Shown here piece by piece: positions 11,047 through 21,911 of a stretch of DNA of 25,830 nucleotides. The notes under the pieces are model-generated. The model saw nothing but the letters and a program-made list of their open reading frames with translations. It was not told the origin of the DNA and made no database searches. Source of the stretch: Ichthyophonus hoferi (lineage: Eukaryota; Opisthokonta; Ichthyosporea; Ichthyophonida; Ichthyophonidae); the NCBI GenBank assembly GCA_002751075.1, contig NAOQ01000079.1, positions 168,860-194,689 of the forward strand. Direction: 5' to 3'. The position numbers were made by a program, and so were the translations under genes. The number at the start of each line of letters is the position of its first letter. The first letter of the stretch is position 1.

Positions 11047-12916
11047 GTAAGGATTGTGATGTGGTTCAATGAGAGTGTTTGTATATGTAGATCTAGGCAT
11101 GCTTGTAATGAAATTTTTACGTAGTTATCAGTTGTTAGAGAGTAAGCATAGAAGTCAATGATGTTTATGTTTTTGTATATGGCTTCAGTGTTATGTGTTG
11201 TATATATGTAGACATGTGGGATTGACTACATATCCTTTTATTGATGTCTGGGTAGGCATTTTTATATGCTGATATACATAGATGTGTGTATGTATATATG
11301 TATGTATGTATGTATGTATGCATATATCCAATCATGTCTATCTTTCCTCCTCCTCTCTCTTTCTCTTCCCAGGTTACTGATCCAATTTATCTACGATCCT
11401 TGGAGCATCATACTGATTGGGTGAATGACGTTGTCCTAGGAGGATTGCCCGACAAACCATTACGTAATATGCCTGCCTGGTCCTGTCCTGGCCTAAAATT
11501 AAATTTTAATTATCCAATTAGACACCACAATGATATATCACGTAATAAAGTGAATTGACGGCAGGTACAGGCTTGCCCAATTAGATTATATTTAGTAGAC
11601 GATAGACCAAATAGAATTCAGCTCCGTCCTGTATGACGTTATTCCCAATTTATCTTTCCAATTAACCACGTCACAGGTGATTTTCTGTTTCTTATGGGCG
11701 GCTTGATACGTCCTTATTAGGCAATGATTGCCCAACGATAAGCCTTGCAATTTGGTGGGGAGGAGTTTAGTAGAGGTGGCATTCTAGTGCATATATATAT
11801 ATATATATATATCTTTATATATTAATACATAGATGCGGCTCTCTCTGCCTTTTTACACCCAATCATATCTAGAGGTTGGTTGTGATACATCAGCCTTTGA
11901 TTGGGCAGTATATTTAGTAGCAGACTTTGGCATTTAAATACATATTTAACATTATCTCTGTCTTTGGGTCCATGATTTTATTTGGAGGAAAGCTTCTGAG
12001 AAGTTCTTTTTATATAGGATTGGTAATTGTAACCATTTAAATATTTTTTTTTGCATTTGTATTTAGAACTATATTTCTCTTTATCGTTATCTTTATCTTT
12101 ATGCTTATATATCTATTTATTCACATTATTACACTCATTTCCATGTTTATTCTGTCAGTTGTTATGCTTTTATATTTTTTATTATTATCTTCTCATTGGC
12201 CATTATATTTAATCCGTCATCCTATGCTTGCTAAATTTCAAAGTTTATTTTAATTTTTTATTATTTATAAGCGCCAATTGTTGAGCTTGTACTTTCCTTG
12301 ACAATTTCTTTATCTAACCAACCATCTAGCATTCTTTCCATGCTATATGTTAGCATCTCTAGCAATCCCAACCAATCATTGCCCTGTACAATTCCTTCTT
12401 GCTGTCCTTATAGTCCTTTCCTCCGTTCTTGCCCTTATTTTTCTCTTTCTCCCCATAGTAACATACACATAAAATTTCTCTCTGTTCTATCCATGACAAG
12501 GAATCATCAAATTTAGTATGTGATAGTAGCGATTGATTGGATGATTATCACTTACATAATTACTTCTTTTCTAGTAATATCTGCTTCGTCCGATACCACC
12601 GTTAAAGTATGGTCTGCAATGGAAGGAGTGTGCTTATCAACACTGCGTTGTCATGAAGATTATGTAAAGTGCCTAGCCTATGCTCCATTGGCTCGCAAAT
12701 TTGCCTCAGCAGGTTTTGATAGGCGCATTTGTCTGTGGGATTTGGAAAACCAATCTTCCCTTTCTGGTTCAGGTACCCCAGGTATGTGACGTGATGGTTT
12801 ATAGTGTGATAATTAATTGCTATTGTTATTGTTATTGTTATTGTTATTGTTGTCGTTATTATGATTGTTATTATTACCACTATTATTATTGCTGTTATTG
12901 CTGTTATTACTATTAC

Positions 12917-12996
<80 letters not shown>

Positions 12997-14776
12997 ATTA
13001 TTATGATTATTATTATTACATATTCAGTGAGATTCAAGAATATTTATCCAAAGCGAGTCATGCACAAAATAATAGAAGAAAGTAATACGGATATATTCAT
13101 ATAGATATAAACACATACATACATACATATATATATGATAGGAGCTAATAGTATGTATGTACACCTACAGAAGTGGCATTGGAAGGGCACAAGGACTCTA
13201 TCTATTGTATGGATATGAATATGAATGCCACTATCATTGTAACCGGATCATCACAGAAGGTAGGTTGCTAGTAGGATATAAAGTTGTTGGTTTATATATA
13301 TGTGTGTATATATATACACACATATATCTCATGTCGGCTATCTTTTATAGCTTTTTAAATAACACCACCTCTCTAATCAGAGAGAGTAACAATCTTGTTT
13401 ACTTTCCACAAGTAATCTAGAATCAGGAGAGAAATAAAAACCCCTTGCTGACGTCCCGTGTCAGTAGTAGGTCTATTTGTACTTTATTTACATACACAAA
13501 GCAAACACGCGCCACTAAAGTTACATCAAATGCACTTAATCAAGCTAGTACAATCAATATCCTATAGGATAAACCCAATATATGACGCTATATCTTATAC
13601 AGGCCTTCTATCTATCTGTCTTGTAACCACTCAGTACATCTACACATACACCTACACAGACCTTTTACCAAATTATTCTAGCTTTTATATAAACATATGC
13701 TAATGCCTACAGAAATACATTTGCACCGAGTTATAGAAGCATGGGATAAAAAAGAAAATCGGAAAGTCTAAGGAATATGTTTATTGGTTATATGTAAAAC
13801 ATAAATTAATATATAAGAGATTAAATTAATGAGAGAAAGATGCGTATGTTAGGTAGGAAAAAGTGAGAAATATCCATATGAGTATTGAGCAAAAGTATTT
13901 TTTATTGTTTGTATATGAAAGTGTGTATTTGTTTTGCTGTTTCTGTGGGTTGAACGTATAACCTCTAGCCAATGCCTAGGCAGCATCACAAAATTATGAG
14001 GTATATTATAATTGGACTATAAGAATAGTGTGCTAAGTGATTGGGGCATATAGGTGGTGCGGATCTGGGATCCACGAGTAGGAAGAAAGATTGGTAAACT
14101 GAAGGGTCATGCAGATATGGTTAAAGCAGTGGTTGTTAGTGAGGACGCTACAAAGGTATGTATATATGTGTGTACGTATGAACGTGTGTATATGTGTTTA
14201 TGTATATGTGTGTATGTATGTATATATGTATGTATGTATGTATATATATATGTATGTATATATGTACATATGTATGTATGTATGTATATATATATGTATA
14301 TATGTATGTATATATGTATGTATGTATGTATGTATATATGTATGTNNNNNNNNNNNNNNNNNNNNNNNNNNNNNNNNNNNNNNNNNNNNNNNNNNNNNNN
14401 NNNNNNNNNNNNNNNNNNNNNNNNNNNNNNNNNNNNNNNNNNNNNNNNNNNNNNNNNNNNNNNNNNNNNNNNNNNNNNNNNNNNNNNNNNNNNNNNNNNN
14501 NNNNNNNNNNNNNNNNNNNNNNNNNNNNNNNNNNNNNNNNNNNNNNNNNNNNNNNNNNNNNNNNNNNNNNNNNNNNNNNNNNNNNNNNNNNNNNNNNNNN
14601 NNNNNNNNNNNNNNNNNNNNNNNNNNNNNNNNNNNNNNNNNNNNNNNNNNNNNNNNNNNNNNNNNNNNNNNNNNNNNNNNNNNNNNNNNNNNNNNNNNNN
14701 NNNNNNNNNNNNNNNNNNNNNNNNNNNNNNNNNNNNNNNNNNNNNNNNNNNNNNNNNNNNNNNTGTATGTATGTAC

Positions 14777-14839
<63 letters not shown>

Positions 14840-17800
14840 TGTATGTATGTATATATGTATGTGTGTGTGCATGTGTAGGTATATATGTATGTCACCACAT
14901 AAACATAAACATACCAACACGGTCCACCGTTCCCCAGTGCTTGTCCGGTGGTAGCGATGGAACCATTAAACTATGGGACCTTGGAATGCAGCGGTGTATA
15001 TCCACTTATGACGTACATACGGATAGTGTGTGGACAATGCGATCCAATAGTGAATTTACTAAGGTGAAGTTATTACCATGGCTTGGTATAACCTTAAGTT
15101 TGTATGTTATTGTGCTACTATTTCATCATATTGCATTACCCTATCATACATCATACTATCATTTCCATTTCTGGGACGCCCAATAAGATTGTATAGATTA
15201 ATAGGCCAAGCGGTTATTGGCTAAGAATATGGTTCTTTATATTCCCCGTGTGAGGCCTTTTTACCATATATACTATACTTACCCTAACCTATACTATATA
15301 TTATACTTAATCTATCCTATACTATATATTATACCTAACCTATCCTATATATATATATATATATATAAAAACATGGCCAGAGGCATGTTTATCCCCACAT
15401 GGATATATCCCAGTCCATTACAAGCGATTGGTAATTGTATAGAGTTGTGTTTAAATTTTATATTTATCATTTATTAATATCAACCATTAAATGAGTAGGT
15501 GTGGTCTGGAGGCAGAGATGGTCGTGTGTGCGAGACCGATTTGGCGACATCTGATTCGTTGCTTTTATTTTCCCAGGAAAATCCCGTACAAACGGTATGT
15601 TATGATTGGCACTTAAAAGATAGGAAGAGAGGATATAGGCATGTGATAGGGTAAAATATATAAATTAAATGTGTGGCATTCTCAGTGTGACACTAAACCA
15701 ATGGTGGGACAGATTGAACCAGGCCTAGACCCCCAATCAATGTGGGTAGGAACCACCCAATCAGATGTATCACTATGGGTAAGTGATTATGATTGATCAT
15801 AAGTCATGCACTTATATTGCGTTTGGCTTGCATTATTTCCCTTTCCCTTTATCTCTTTATTTCTCTCTCTCTTTCTCTTTCTTTCTCTCTTTATTTCAAT
15901 ACGATATTATATTACGTATGATATATTGGAATACTTTGTATATATTTCCTATATATACACCATGCTCCTTTTATCTTTCTCTTTTCATATCTTGTAATAT
16001 ATCCTATATATATATATGTCTTATACATACATATAGTATTATTATTATTATTATTATCATTATGATTATTATTGCGAATATTACTATTAGTATTAATAAT
16101 ATTTTATATTTTAAATCAGTCATGGGCGACAGCCGCTCTTGATACTGGATCAATCACCGAACAGCACTGCATTGAAGATACCAATGAAGATCTGAGTACT
16201 TGGATTCCATTCGTTACTTCCCCAGTAGCCACTATTCATGGTGTGTGACTTTAGTTTTATAATTTTATTTTTTCTGTGTGTCTGGTTACATTTTATCTCT
16301 TTTATTTGCTTGGTTTTATAGTGGTATTCGTTTAGTTTAATTTGCTATAAATATTAAAACATACACTTAGTACCAAATGTACAAAATTATAACTGGTTCT
16401 GCTGACAACCTCGCTCATATTAACCAGTAGAGTTTTGAGTGATGAATCTTTGAGTAGTTTTCTCCTTCTCTCTTTCTCTCTCTTCCTCTTTCTCTCCCAT
16501 ACTCTCTTGATCTATAAACACGTATATATTGACCTTTTAATTTGCCTTCCATCTTCGTCTTTTCTTTCTTTTTTAAGCCATTTGCGTAGAGTATTCTTAC
16601 GATTAATCATTTTAATAAAAATCCCAACAGATATTCCCTTCAAAATGATTGGATCATTTTTATTTAACTATTTGTTTCGCGTTATAATATTTTTAATTGG
16701 TCATCCATGATGTTTTGTAGTCCAAAAAAGAACACTAAAAGAATAATAATAATAAAGCACCATATATGGCATTATATATTGCGATTTGTTTGGATAGAGT
16801 TTATCTAGCGTAATGATCTGATTGGTTACAAAATGCTATGTTTTCTCATTCCTTGAGATTGTTCTTGTTATTAATTGGCTCTTGTTATCTTCTATCACCA
16901 ATCAAGTTTTATATATTTTTCTAAAGGCATCTCTATTGTATTGTATACACAGTTAAACTTACGACATTACAAGTGTGCATTTTGAGTATTATATGATATA
17001 TGAAATTCTTTCTTGTATCATTATCCTCGTTATATATACTCATGTAATTAGCTTTAATAAGTAGTAAGGTTAACCAATGACATCACGCTTCTCTTAATCT
17101 GTTTTTTCCCTCTTTCTCTCCCTCTCCTTTCCACAGGTAAGCCAGGTATAATCAACTTTCATGTGTTAAATGATAAGCAGCATGTTTTAACTATGGACGA
17201 ACAAGGGAATGTGTCTCTCTGGAACATCCTCGCTGTAGGCCCTCTCTCTCTCTTTATCCATCTACCTGTGGTTACATATATATATATATTATAGTGTACT
17301 GTATTATAGTATATTATATTATATTATATTGTAGTGTATTATATTATATTGTATTATAGTGTATTATATTATATTATATTTACATCTACCTCTTGTATCT
17401 GTAGTTGTACCAATACTAATGTAACTATTAGCTCTTGCCTGACTCATATTCCTACAGTTTTATACTACACTATACACTATACCTATACAACTGATCATAG
17501 AACGTAGAGTCATTGAACACCTGGTCTCGCAATCTGTTTCAAATATCTTACCTTATCCGCCACTAAATGCCAATGGGATGCTAATGTTAATTTTTAATTA
17601 TTTTTAATTACATAGCATGATTGGTGCAATAGAGGGCTATCTTTATCGCCGTATGAACGTGTAGAGATAATTTGTCAGAGATAAACGGGTGGAAAGTGAA
17701 GTAGAGTATTACATAATAATATACCTATCTACAGTAGGATTGGTAGTTTTCCTACATATCCAACCAATCATTTCTTTACGTTTCATAAGGATAAAATAAA

Positions 17801-20800
17801 ATAGCCAATATGCTGAAAATATCTTTAGTTGTGTCTTTTGTTGAGTAGAATGACCAGTAGTTGATTGACTAATGTACTAGAGACTTGATACATAGTGCCG
17901 TTATGGCATAGCAGACTAGATGAATATATATTTTTATGAGATATAAATCATTGATAAGAAGGGCCGTTGTAGATAAGATGACGATAATCTATTTTTAACT
18001 ATTTATTGTAAGTATATTATAAACTGCTACACCGATCACTGTATTGGATTAAATTAAAAAGACATTTATATTCCCAGGCAAGACATGTGGAGAACCTAGG
18101 TAAGGTTAATTGGGAGGAGGAAATAAGTAAAAGAAAGCAACTAATAAGCATCCCTCATTGGTTCGCACTGGATACTAAGACTGGGGTAAATATGTGTTTG
18201 TTTTGATCAATGGAATAACCTGTTATTTATTTTTATTTTTATTCCTAGCAGCCTATTGGTCTTTCTCTAGACCCTCCCTCCCCTATTCCATGGAGTTTTT
18301 TTTCTTCTCTTTAGTTTTGATACTACCGTTATAGTGTATTGTTTAGTTGATATGGATATTATTACTATTATTATTATTACTACTACTACTACTATTGCTA
18401 CTATCGTTATCACTGCTATTGCAGCCATCCTTATTTTTGCTTCTATTACTACCATTATGGTAAATCCACTTATAATTTTGGTACATTTCGATGTTTTTTC
18501 CTTACCAATGTCTTTTATCCCAGGTAGTCTCATAGTGTTTCATTGAAAAACTACAGTTTATTTACACAATCCAACCTTGCAAGTGGGGCGTCATGGTTTC
18601 TATTATTTAAATTTTAATCTATTGTTTTTACTTTAATATTTTAATTTTATTTAACCAATGATTTGGCACTAAATTAATGAGAATTCACTAGGTCATTACA
18701 GTCCATTTGGACCCCCCTCAGTGTTTCGCGGCTGATATTTACCGCCAAGAGGCCAACTTACCAATGGGCTCGGAGGAGGAGGAAAAGGGTAATTGGCGTT
18801 TTTAATTTTAAAAAACTTTTTCTCTTTCTCATTGGTGCTTGTGTTGTTGTTTTTCTTTTTCTTTTCCTGATATCTGTCCTATTAGAACCTACCCTCCCAA
18901 TTTAGAACCTTAACCTTGTCATTCCATTGGCCATTCACATTAATGTATATTTTTCTCTAACCGTGAATTAACTGTTATATATTCCATCCAATCATACCAA
19001 CATAATGATTATTTTATTGGATACAATAATATAGCCAACCAGAATGTTCCTAACGTTTTTCCCCGACGTACATGCACACACATTATGTACCTCATTCACC
19101 CTATGTGCTTTTTATATTACCTACATACCCTCTATCTACTGGCCAGTTAATCTCTGTCAAATCATGTTAAGGCGTCTCTTTGCCCATTGGGTGAAAAGCA
19201 GACAAGAATCCACCAGTAATCAGCCCAACAACCATGTCTCTTCGAATCCATCGGATCCACCAGTGGTAAGTTTTTATTGGTGTATCTGATCTAAGAAATG
19301 TAATACTTTTTCTCACTGTTAATCTAATAGCTTATGTAATATACCCCGCTTGATTGTGCTTTTGGTTATCTTCCCTCCCTTATATTTGATCTCTTTCTGA
19401 TTCCCTCTCCCTCTCCCTCTCCCTCTCCCTCTCCCTCCCTAACCCCAGGCCCAATATAATCAAGATGATTACCTCTCTGTACCCCCTGACACCCCTGTAT
19501 TATTTTCGGATGAGAGCCAAGGGAAGGGATTGGCCCTACTTCGTGTATTAGCGGGAGAGATGGACGCGCACAGCGTGATATCTGACCTATCAGCACTGGC
19601 CCCCTTATGGTTGACCGACTGCCTATTTGAGGTATGCCTATATATGTACGTATGTATTTATCATGTGGCTCTGACCTATCATTTTGTATTCAGCTAATAA
19701 GAATATTTAACTTTACTAACCTATTAAATATACCATCAAAAATTATTATACTAACAACCAATCATACTGCAAAAATCCACTTTACTCTCATATCTAAACA
19801 TAGTATGACAATGAAACAACAAACATATTTATAACTATTTAGAATAATTTAGTACACCAATAATCTGACCCCATATTTCCTGACAGGACAAATACCTAAT
19901 GAAAGAACCCCCCAAACTCAATTTCCTTCTCAATCCGCACCCTGATTCTAACCTAGGAATCCTTCCCCAAGGGTAAATTTATATATATATATCTTGACCA
20001 TCCCCCCGAATTTAATGCCATTGGATGCTAATTCTCACACCAATACTTCTTTTTAAAAAAATTATAAGACTTTTCAAAAGGAGTTAAAATTTCTTTATAG
20101 ACCCCCTATACTTCCATTCTCTTCCTAGACTCCATTTTATTCGATTACATTACTATGTAGTAATACCTTATACTTGTTTTCCATTTCTTTTTTCTTTTTA
20201 TTTATCCCTCCTCTCCCACATTCCTATTTTAGAAGTCGACTCAGTGCTAATCGAATCCTTCGGGTTGGTCGCATATCACGCTATGTTATGGAAAAGCTCC
20301 ACTTAAATCCAGGTGCAGACAGTCCTGACCCATCAGGAGAGTCCAGGCCAGAAAACATGATCTACATAGCCTGCAATGATAAGGTAGTAATGTGATATTA
20401 TACCTATTATATGTCTCGGTTGTATTATTACTATTGGTTTCTTTGTGTTTTCTAGTATATTCTCTCCATGGCCCGACCTGATTGTCCCCTTTAATCCTTT
20501 ATTATTATTATTATTATTACATTTGTATGGCTGTATGTTTAATTGGCATGTTGGCTATATACGTTTATCTATGTCTAAATATAATTAAGTATGCGCTACT
20601 GCCATATATGGATATCGCTCTATATATGCATCTTTATGAACTTAAGGAAATCCCATTTATCCTATAGAAATTATGTACTAAAAATAAACACCAATCCTAT
20701 GCAGATATTGGATCCCAAGCTCACTTTGGCGACCATCAAGCAGTTCTATTGGAAGGGAGGTGATGATGTCATTCTTACATATGGTCTTAAACACCCAATG

Positions 20801-20806
20801 AGCTAG
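10879..20806 (+). CDS. WDR48: WDR48/UAF1-like WD40 protein, 17 exons
   Basis: Exons: 10879-11046, 11373-11463, 12575-12781, 13171-13259, 14054-14155, 14938-15063, 15499-15594, 15686-15778, 16120-16240, 17137-17234, 18078-18185, 18692-18788, 19147-19265, 19449-19631, 19887-19972, 20233-20383, 20705-20806. All introns are GT-AG and the phases join without a break: 2037 bases, 678 residues, close to human WDR48 (677 as I recall). Residues 1 to about 397 form the beta-propeller, with WD-type strands such as RTWD, KVWS, LWDL, RIWD, LWDL. Residues about 398-678 match the WDR48 C-terminal region (DUF3337/SUMO-like domains), ending with a LDP..L.T.K.F.WK block. The known role in animals is a scaffold that activates USP1, USP12 and USP46 in deubiquitination of FANCD2, PCNA and histones. 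Some wording ([24 protein letters not shown]) recalls the Arabidopsis homologue. The identification is from remembered sequences but rests on many blocks in order. Confidence 0.96.
11284..11330. repeat. ATGT microsatellite, intron 1
   Basis: GTATGTAT-type array ending about 40 bases before the exon 2 acceptor. Confidence 0.85.
11373..11463 (+). CDS. WDR48: WDR48 exon 2 (residues 57-87)
   Basis: Acceptor TTCTCTTCCCAG. Contains [11 protein letters not shown], nearly invariant in the family. Donor C|GTAATA leaves one base of codon 87, completed by exon 3 to leucine. Intron 2 (11464-12574) is the longest at 1111 bases and shows only AT- and pyrimidine-rich filler with an (AT)n at about 11790-11812. 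Confidence 0.93.
12575..12781 (+). CDS. WDR48: WDR48 exon 3 (residues 87-156)
   Basis: Acceptor CTTTTCTAG. It opens with the [12 protein letters not shown] block and ends the third blade with ICLWDL. Donor G|GTATGT, phase 1. A weaker GGTACC donor-like site lies 8 bases upstream. Confidence 0.92.
12816..13018. repeat. TTA/TTG trinucleotide array, intron 3
   Basis: About 200 bases of imperfect then nearly pure TTA triplets. It accounts for the long poly-Tyr, poly-Leu, poly-Ile and poly-Asn frames on both strands, which are not genes. Confidence 0.95.
13171..13259 (+). CDS. WDR48: WDR48 exon 4 (residues 156-185)
   Basis: Acceptor ACACCTACAG. Encodes [12 protein letters not shown] and ends in TGSSQK, aligning with the family's SGSTEK. 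Donor GTAGGT, phase 0. It is too short to show as a long open frame and was found from splice sites and family wording. Confidence 0.9.
13296..13327. repeat. 32-bp perfect palindrome, intron 4
   Basis: ATATATGTGTGTATA is followed by a two-base centre and its exact reverse complement. It begins 36 bases after the exon 4 donor and could fold as a hairpin in the pre-mRNA. Confidence 0.8.
14054..14155 (+). CDS. WDR48: WDR48 exon 5 (residues 186-219)
   Basis: Acceptor GGCATATAG, pyrimidine-poor. Encodes VVRIWDPR and [11 protein letters not shown]. Donor GTATGT merges directly into an ATGT microsatellite. Phase 0 at both ends. Confidence 0.93.
14156..14880. repeat. ATGT-type microsatellite with assembly gap, intron 5
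   Basis: Starts at the exon 5 donor itself and runs to about 14880. It is interrupted by Ns. Long open frames of alternating Tyr, Cys, Met and Val on both strands come only from this array. Confidence 0.95.
14346..14763. other. Assembly gap (418 Ns)
   Basis: An unsequenced or collapsed stretch with ATGT repeat on both sides, so the missing sequence is most likely more repeat. The length may be nominal. Confidence 0.98.
14938..15063 (+). CDS. WDR48: WDR48 exon 6 (residues 220-261)
   Basis: Acceptor TTCCCCAG. Encodes [16 protein letters not shown] and VHTDSVW. Donor GTGAAG, phase 0. It follows the intron that carries the assembly gap. Confidence 0.93.
15262..15366. repeat. Short minisatellite plus (AT)n, intron 6
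   Basis: About three degenerate units built on CTATACTATATATTATAC and CTAACCTATC, ending in an AT array. Confidence 0.7.
15499..15594 (+). CDS. WDR48: WDR48 exon 7 (residues 262-293)
   Basis: Acceptor ATGAGTAG, weak. Encodes WSGGRDGRV and TDLAT. Donor GTATGT, phase 0. An internal TTTTCCCAG could act as a competing acceptor. The next intron is the shortest in the gene (91 bases). Confidence 0.88.
15686..15778 (+). CDS. WDR48: WDR48 exon 8 (residues 294-324)
   Basis: Acceptor GCATTCTCAG. It ends with [13 protein letters not shown], matching the family's IWVATT...W blade. Donor GTAAGT, phase 0. Confidence 0.9.
15837..15898 (+). repeat. CT-rich tract, intron 8
   Basis: A pyrimidine run far (over 200 bases) from the acceptor. 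A TTA triplet array follows at about 16036-16070. A similar CT run lies at about 16457-16507 in intron 9. Confidence 0.75.
16120..16240 (+). CDS. WDR48: WDR48 exon 9 (residues 325-365)
   Basis: Acceptor TTTAAATCAG. Encodes the variable loop between blades, with the expected small block near TSPVATIHG. Donor G|GTGTGT, phase 1. Confidence 0.85.
17137..17234 (+). CDS. WDR48: WDR48 exon 10 (residues 365-397)
   Basis: A strong pyrimidine tract leads to CCACAG. Encodes [10 protein letters not shown] and NVSLWNI, the closing blade of the propeller. Donor GTAGGC, phase 0. Confidence 0.92.
17275..17381. repeat. TATTA/GTATTATAT tandem repeat, intron 10
   Basis: Begins as (AT)n and passes into degenerate 5-10 base units of TATTA with GTGTATTA interruptions. 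Confidence 0.85.
18078..18185 (+). CDS. WDR48: WDR48 exon 11 (residues 398-433)
   Basis: Acceptor TATTCCCAG. Encodes [12 protein letters not shown] and [12 protein letters not shown], the conserved link from propeller to C-terminal region. Donor GTAAAT, phase 0. Confidence 0.92.
18353..18455. repeat. Imperfect TTA/CTA triplet array, intron 11
   Basis: Degenerate trinucleotide repeat. Antisense and sense frames over it are low-complexity and not coding. Confidence 0.8.
18692..18788 (+). CDS. WDR48: WDR48 exon 12 (residues 434-466)
   Basis: Acceptor TTCACTAG. Encodes [14 protein letters not shown], close to the family's L....CF.A block, then an acidic GSEEEEK run. Donor G|GTAATT, phase 1. Confidence 0.9.
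19147..19265 (+). CDS. WDR48: WDR48 exon 13 (residues 466-505)
   Basis: Acceptor TACTGGCCAG, chosen because it joins in phase to give KVNL...[10 protein letters not shown], as in the family. The second half is a polar Ser/Asn/Pro linker. Donor GTAAGT, phase 0. Confidence 0.87.
19403..19440 (+). repeat. CCCTCT hexanucleotide repeat at intron 13 acceptor
   Basis: About six units of CCCTCT end 8 bases before the exon 14 junction and form the polypyrimidine tract of that acceptor. Confidence 0.9.
19449..19631 (+). CDS. WDR48: WDR48 exon 14 (residues 506-566)
   Basis: The acceptor CCCCAG follows a CCCTCT repeat. Encodes VPPDTPVLF and the [10 protein letters not shown] block, matching PPHTPVIF and P.WVID in human. 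Donor GTATGC, phase 0. Confidence 0.92.
19887..19972 (+). CDS. WDR48: WDR48 exon 15 (residues 567-595)
   Basis: Acceptor TTTCCTGACAG. Encodes KLNFLLNPH, equivalent to the family's F.L.PH strand. Donor GG|GTAAAT, phase 2. Confidence 0.9.
20233..20383 (+). CDS. WDR48: WDR48 exon 16 (residues 595-645)
   Basis: Acceptor CTATTTTAG. Encodes [10 protein letters not shown] and RYVMEKL, the conserved second SUMO-like domain opening, then a Pro/Ser loop and YIACNDK. Donor GTAGTA, phase 0. Confidence 0.92.
20705..20806 (+). CDS. WDR48: WDR48 exon 17 (residues 646-678, stop)
   Basis: Acceptor CCTATGCAG. Encodes [17 protein letters not shown] and ends in HPMS then TAG. Matches the C-terminal LDP..L.TV..F.WK block of the family. 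Confidence 0.93.
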   Translation: MLDPKLTLATIKQFYWKGGDDVILTYGLKHPMS

Positions 20807-21911
20807 ATCCCTTAGATACTGCAGCTGTAATCACCAATAGATGATCTTATCGAAAGCTATATATAGATATATCGATACTATTATAAAAGACATAATTATA
20901 ATTGCTAACAGGCGATTTAAAATCTGGGATGGCTATTGTACTATTTGAATGGGATTATAACTATGAATGAATTACTACTGGTCATGCTGAATTAATTAAA
21001 GAAAAATTAAAAGTCAAAACACAAATAACCTGATTGTAATTTCACAGTAATAGTATATATATAGTCATAATAGTATCAACCCACAGCCTGTTAATTTAGT
21101 GAAACTGTCTTAAAGTACTTAGTAATATATAATATGTAATATGTAGTTATATATTGCTGCTTCCACTAGGGAGAATGATCCCTGGCCAATAGTGATTGAG
21201 GACTATTAAGCATATATAGTATACGCTATACTATATGGCCCACTTATTAAACCACATAAAGGTATGTCTGTAATTTCTACCATTAAAAATCCTTAATGTG
21301 CCAATGGCAGACATCAAATAAAAACAATGACAAAGATTATAATATATATATAGAATAGAGTAGAATATAAGTAACATAATATAGTGCAATATATAATATG
21401 AAATAGTATAATATATATAAGAAAATAAAAAATAAAGTGAACAGGCAAATAAACGTTTTGGGATGAATTTAGCATTATATGTAACTGGATATCCAGTATC
21501 CAATTACAACTCGATTTTAATGTGATTACTATTCAACTATAATGCAAGGTTGGGTCTTATTGGCTTCTAATTAAGCTTTAAAAATTAAAGATTAATATTT
21601 AATTAATAATTTAGTCAAATTCTAAAAATACCCAATCAATACCAAACTTATAATTTATAATAGACCAATACTTTATAATTCATTATTAAGATAAATCATT
21701 CGTATTGCACCATTCAAAATGATGATTAGATTATCATATCCTCATCTAAAATTTCATTTGCACTCATTCCCCGAATTATCTTCATGAATTCTAATTTAAA
21801 TACATCTAATCAGTCAATAAAACTCGCTCTTATCGCTATTTTCTTAAATAAGGTGCGTTGGAGAGGAGGTTTATCTAGGGGGCCATGTAGCCCTGTACAA
21901 TTTCATGCAAG
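20807..21911. other. WDR48 3' flank
   Basis: No coding frame of note. An ATTAAA at about 20996 is a possible polyadenylation signal. A perfect hairpin (10-bp stem, 3-base loop) lies at 21214-21236. An AT-rich degenerate repeat (TAGAATAGAGTAGAATA-like) lies at about 21340-21420. Confidence 0.45.

Noticed and set aside
10681-11069. Minus-strand ORFs overlapping WDR48 exon 1
   Set aside because: Shadows of exon 1 and AT-rich leader; the plus-strand frame matches the family.
12602-13104. Open frames of poly-Tyr, poly-Asn, poly-Ile and poly-Leu on both strands
   Set aside because: Produced by the TTA triplet array in intron 3.
14107-15186. Long frames of alternating Tyr/Cys/Met/Val/His/Thr on both strands
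   Set aside because: Translations of the ATGT array and the N gap; only the ends overlap true exons 5 and 6.
18267-18546. Sense and antisense ORFs in intron 11
   Set aside because: Low-complexity triplet array; the exon structure of WDR48 skips it.
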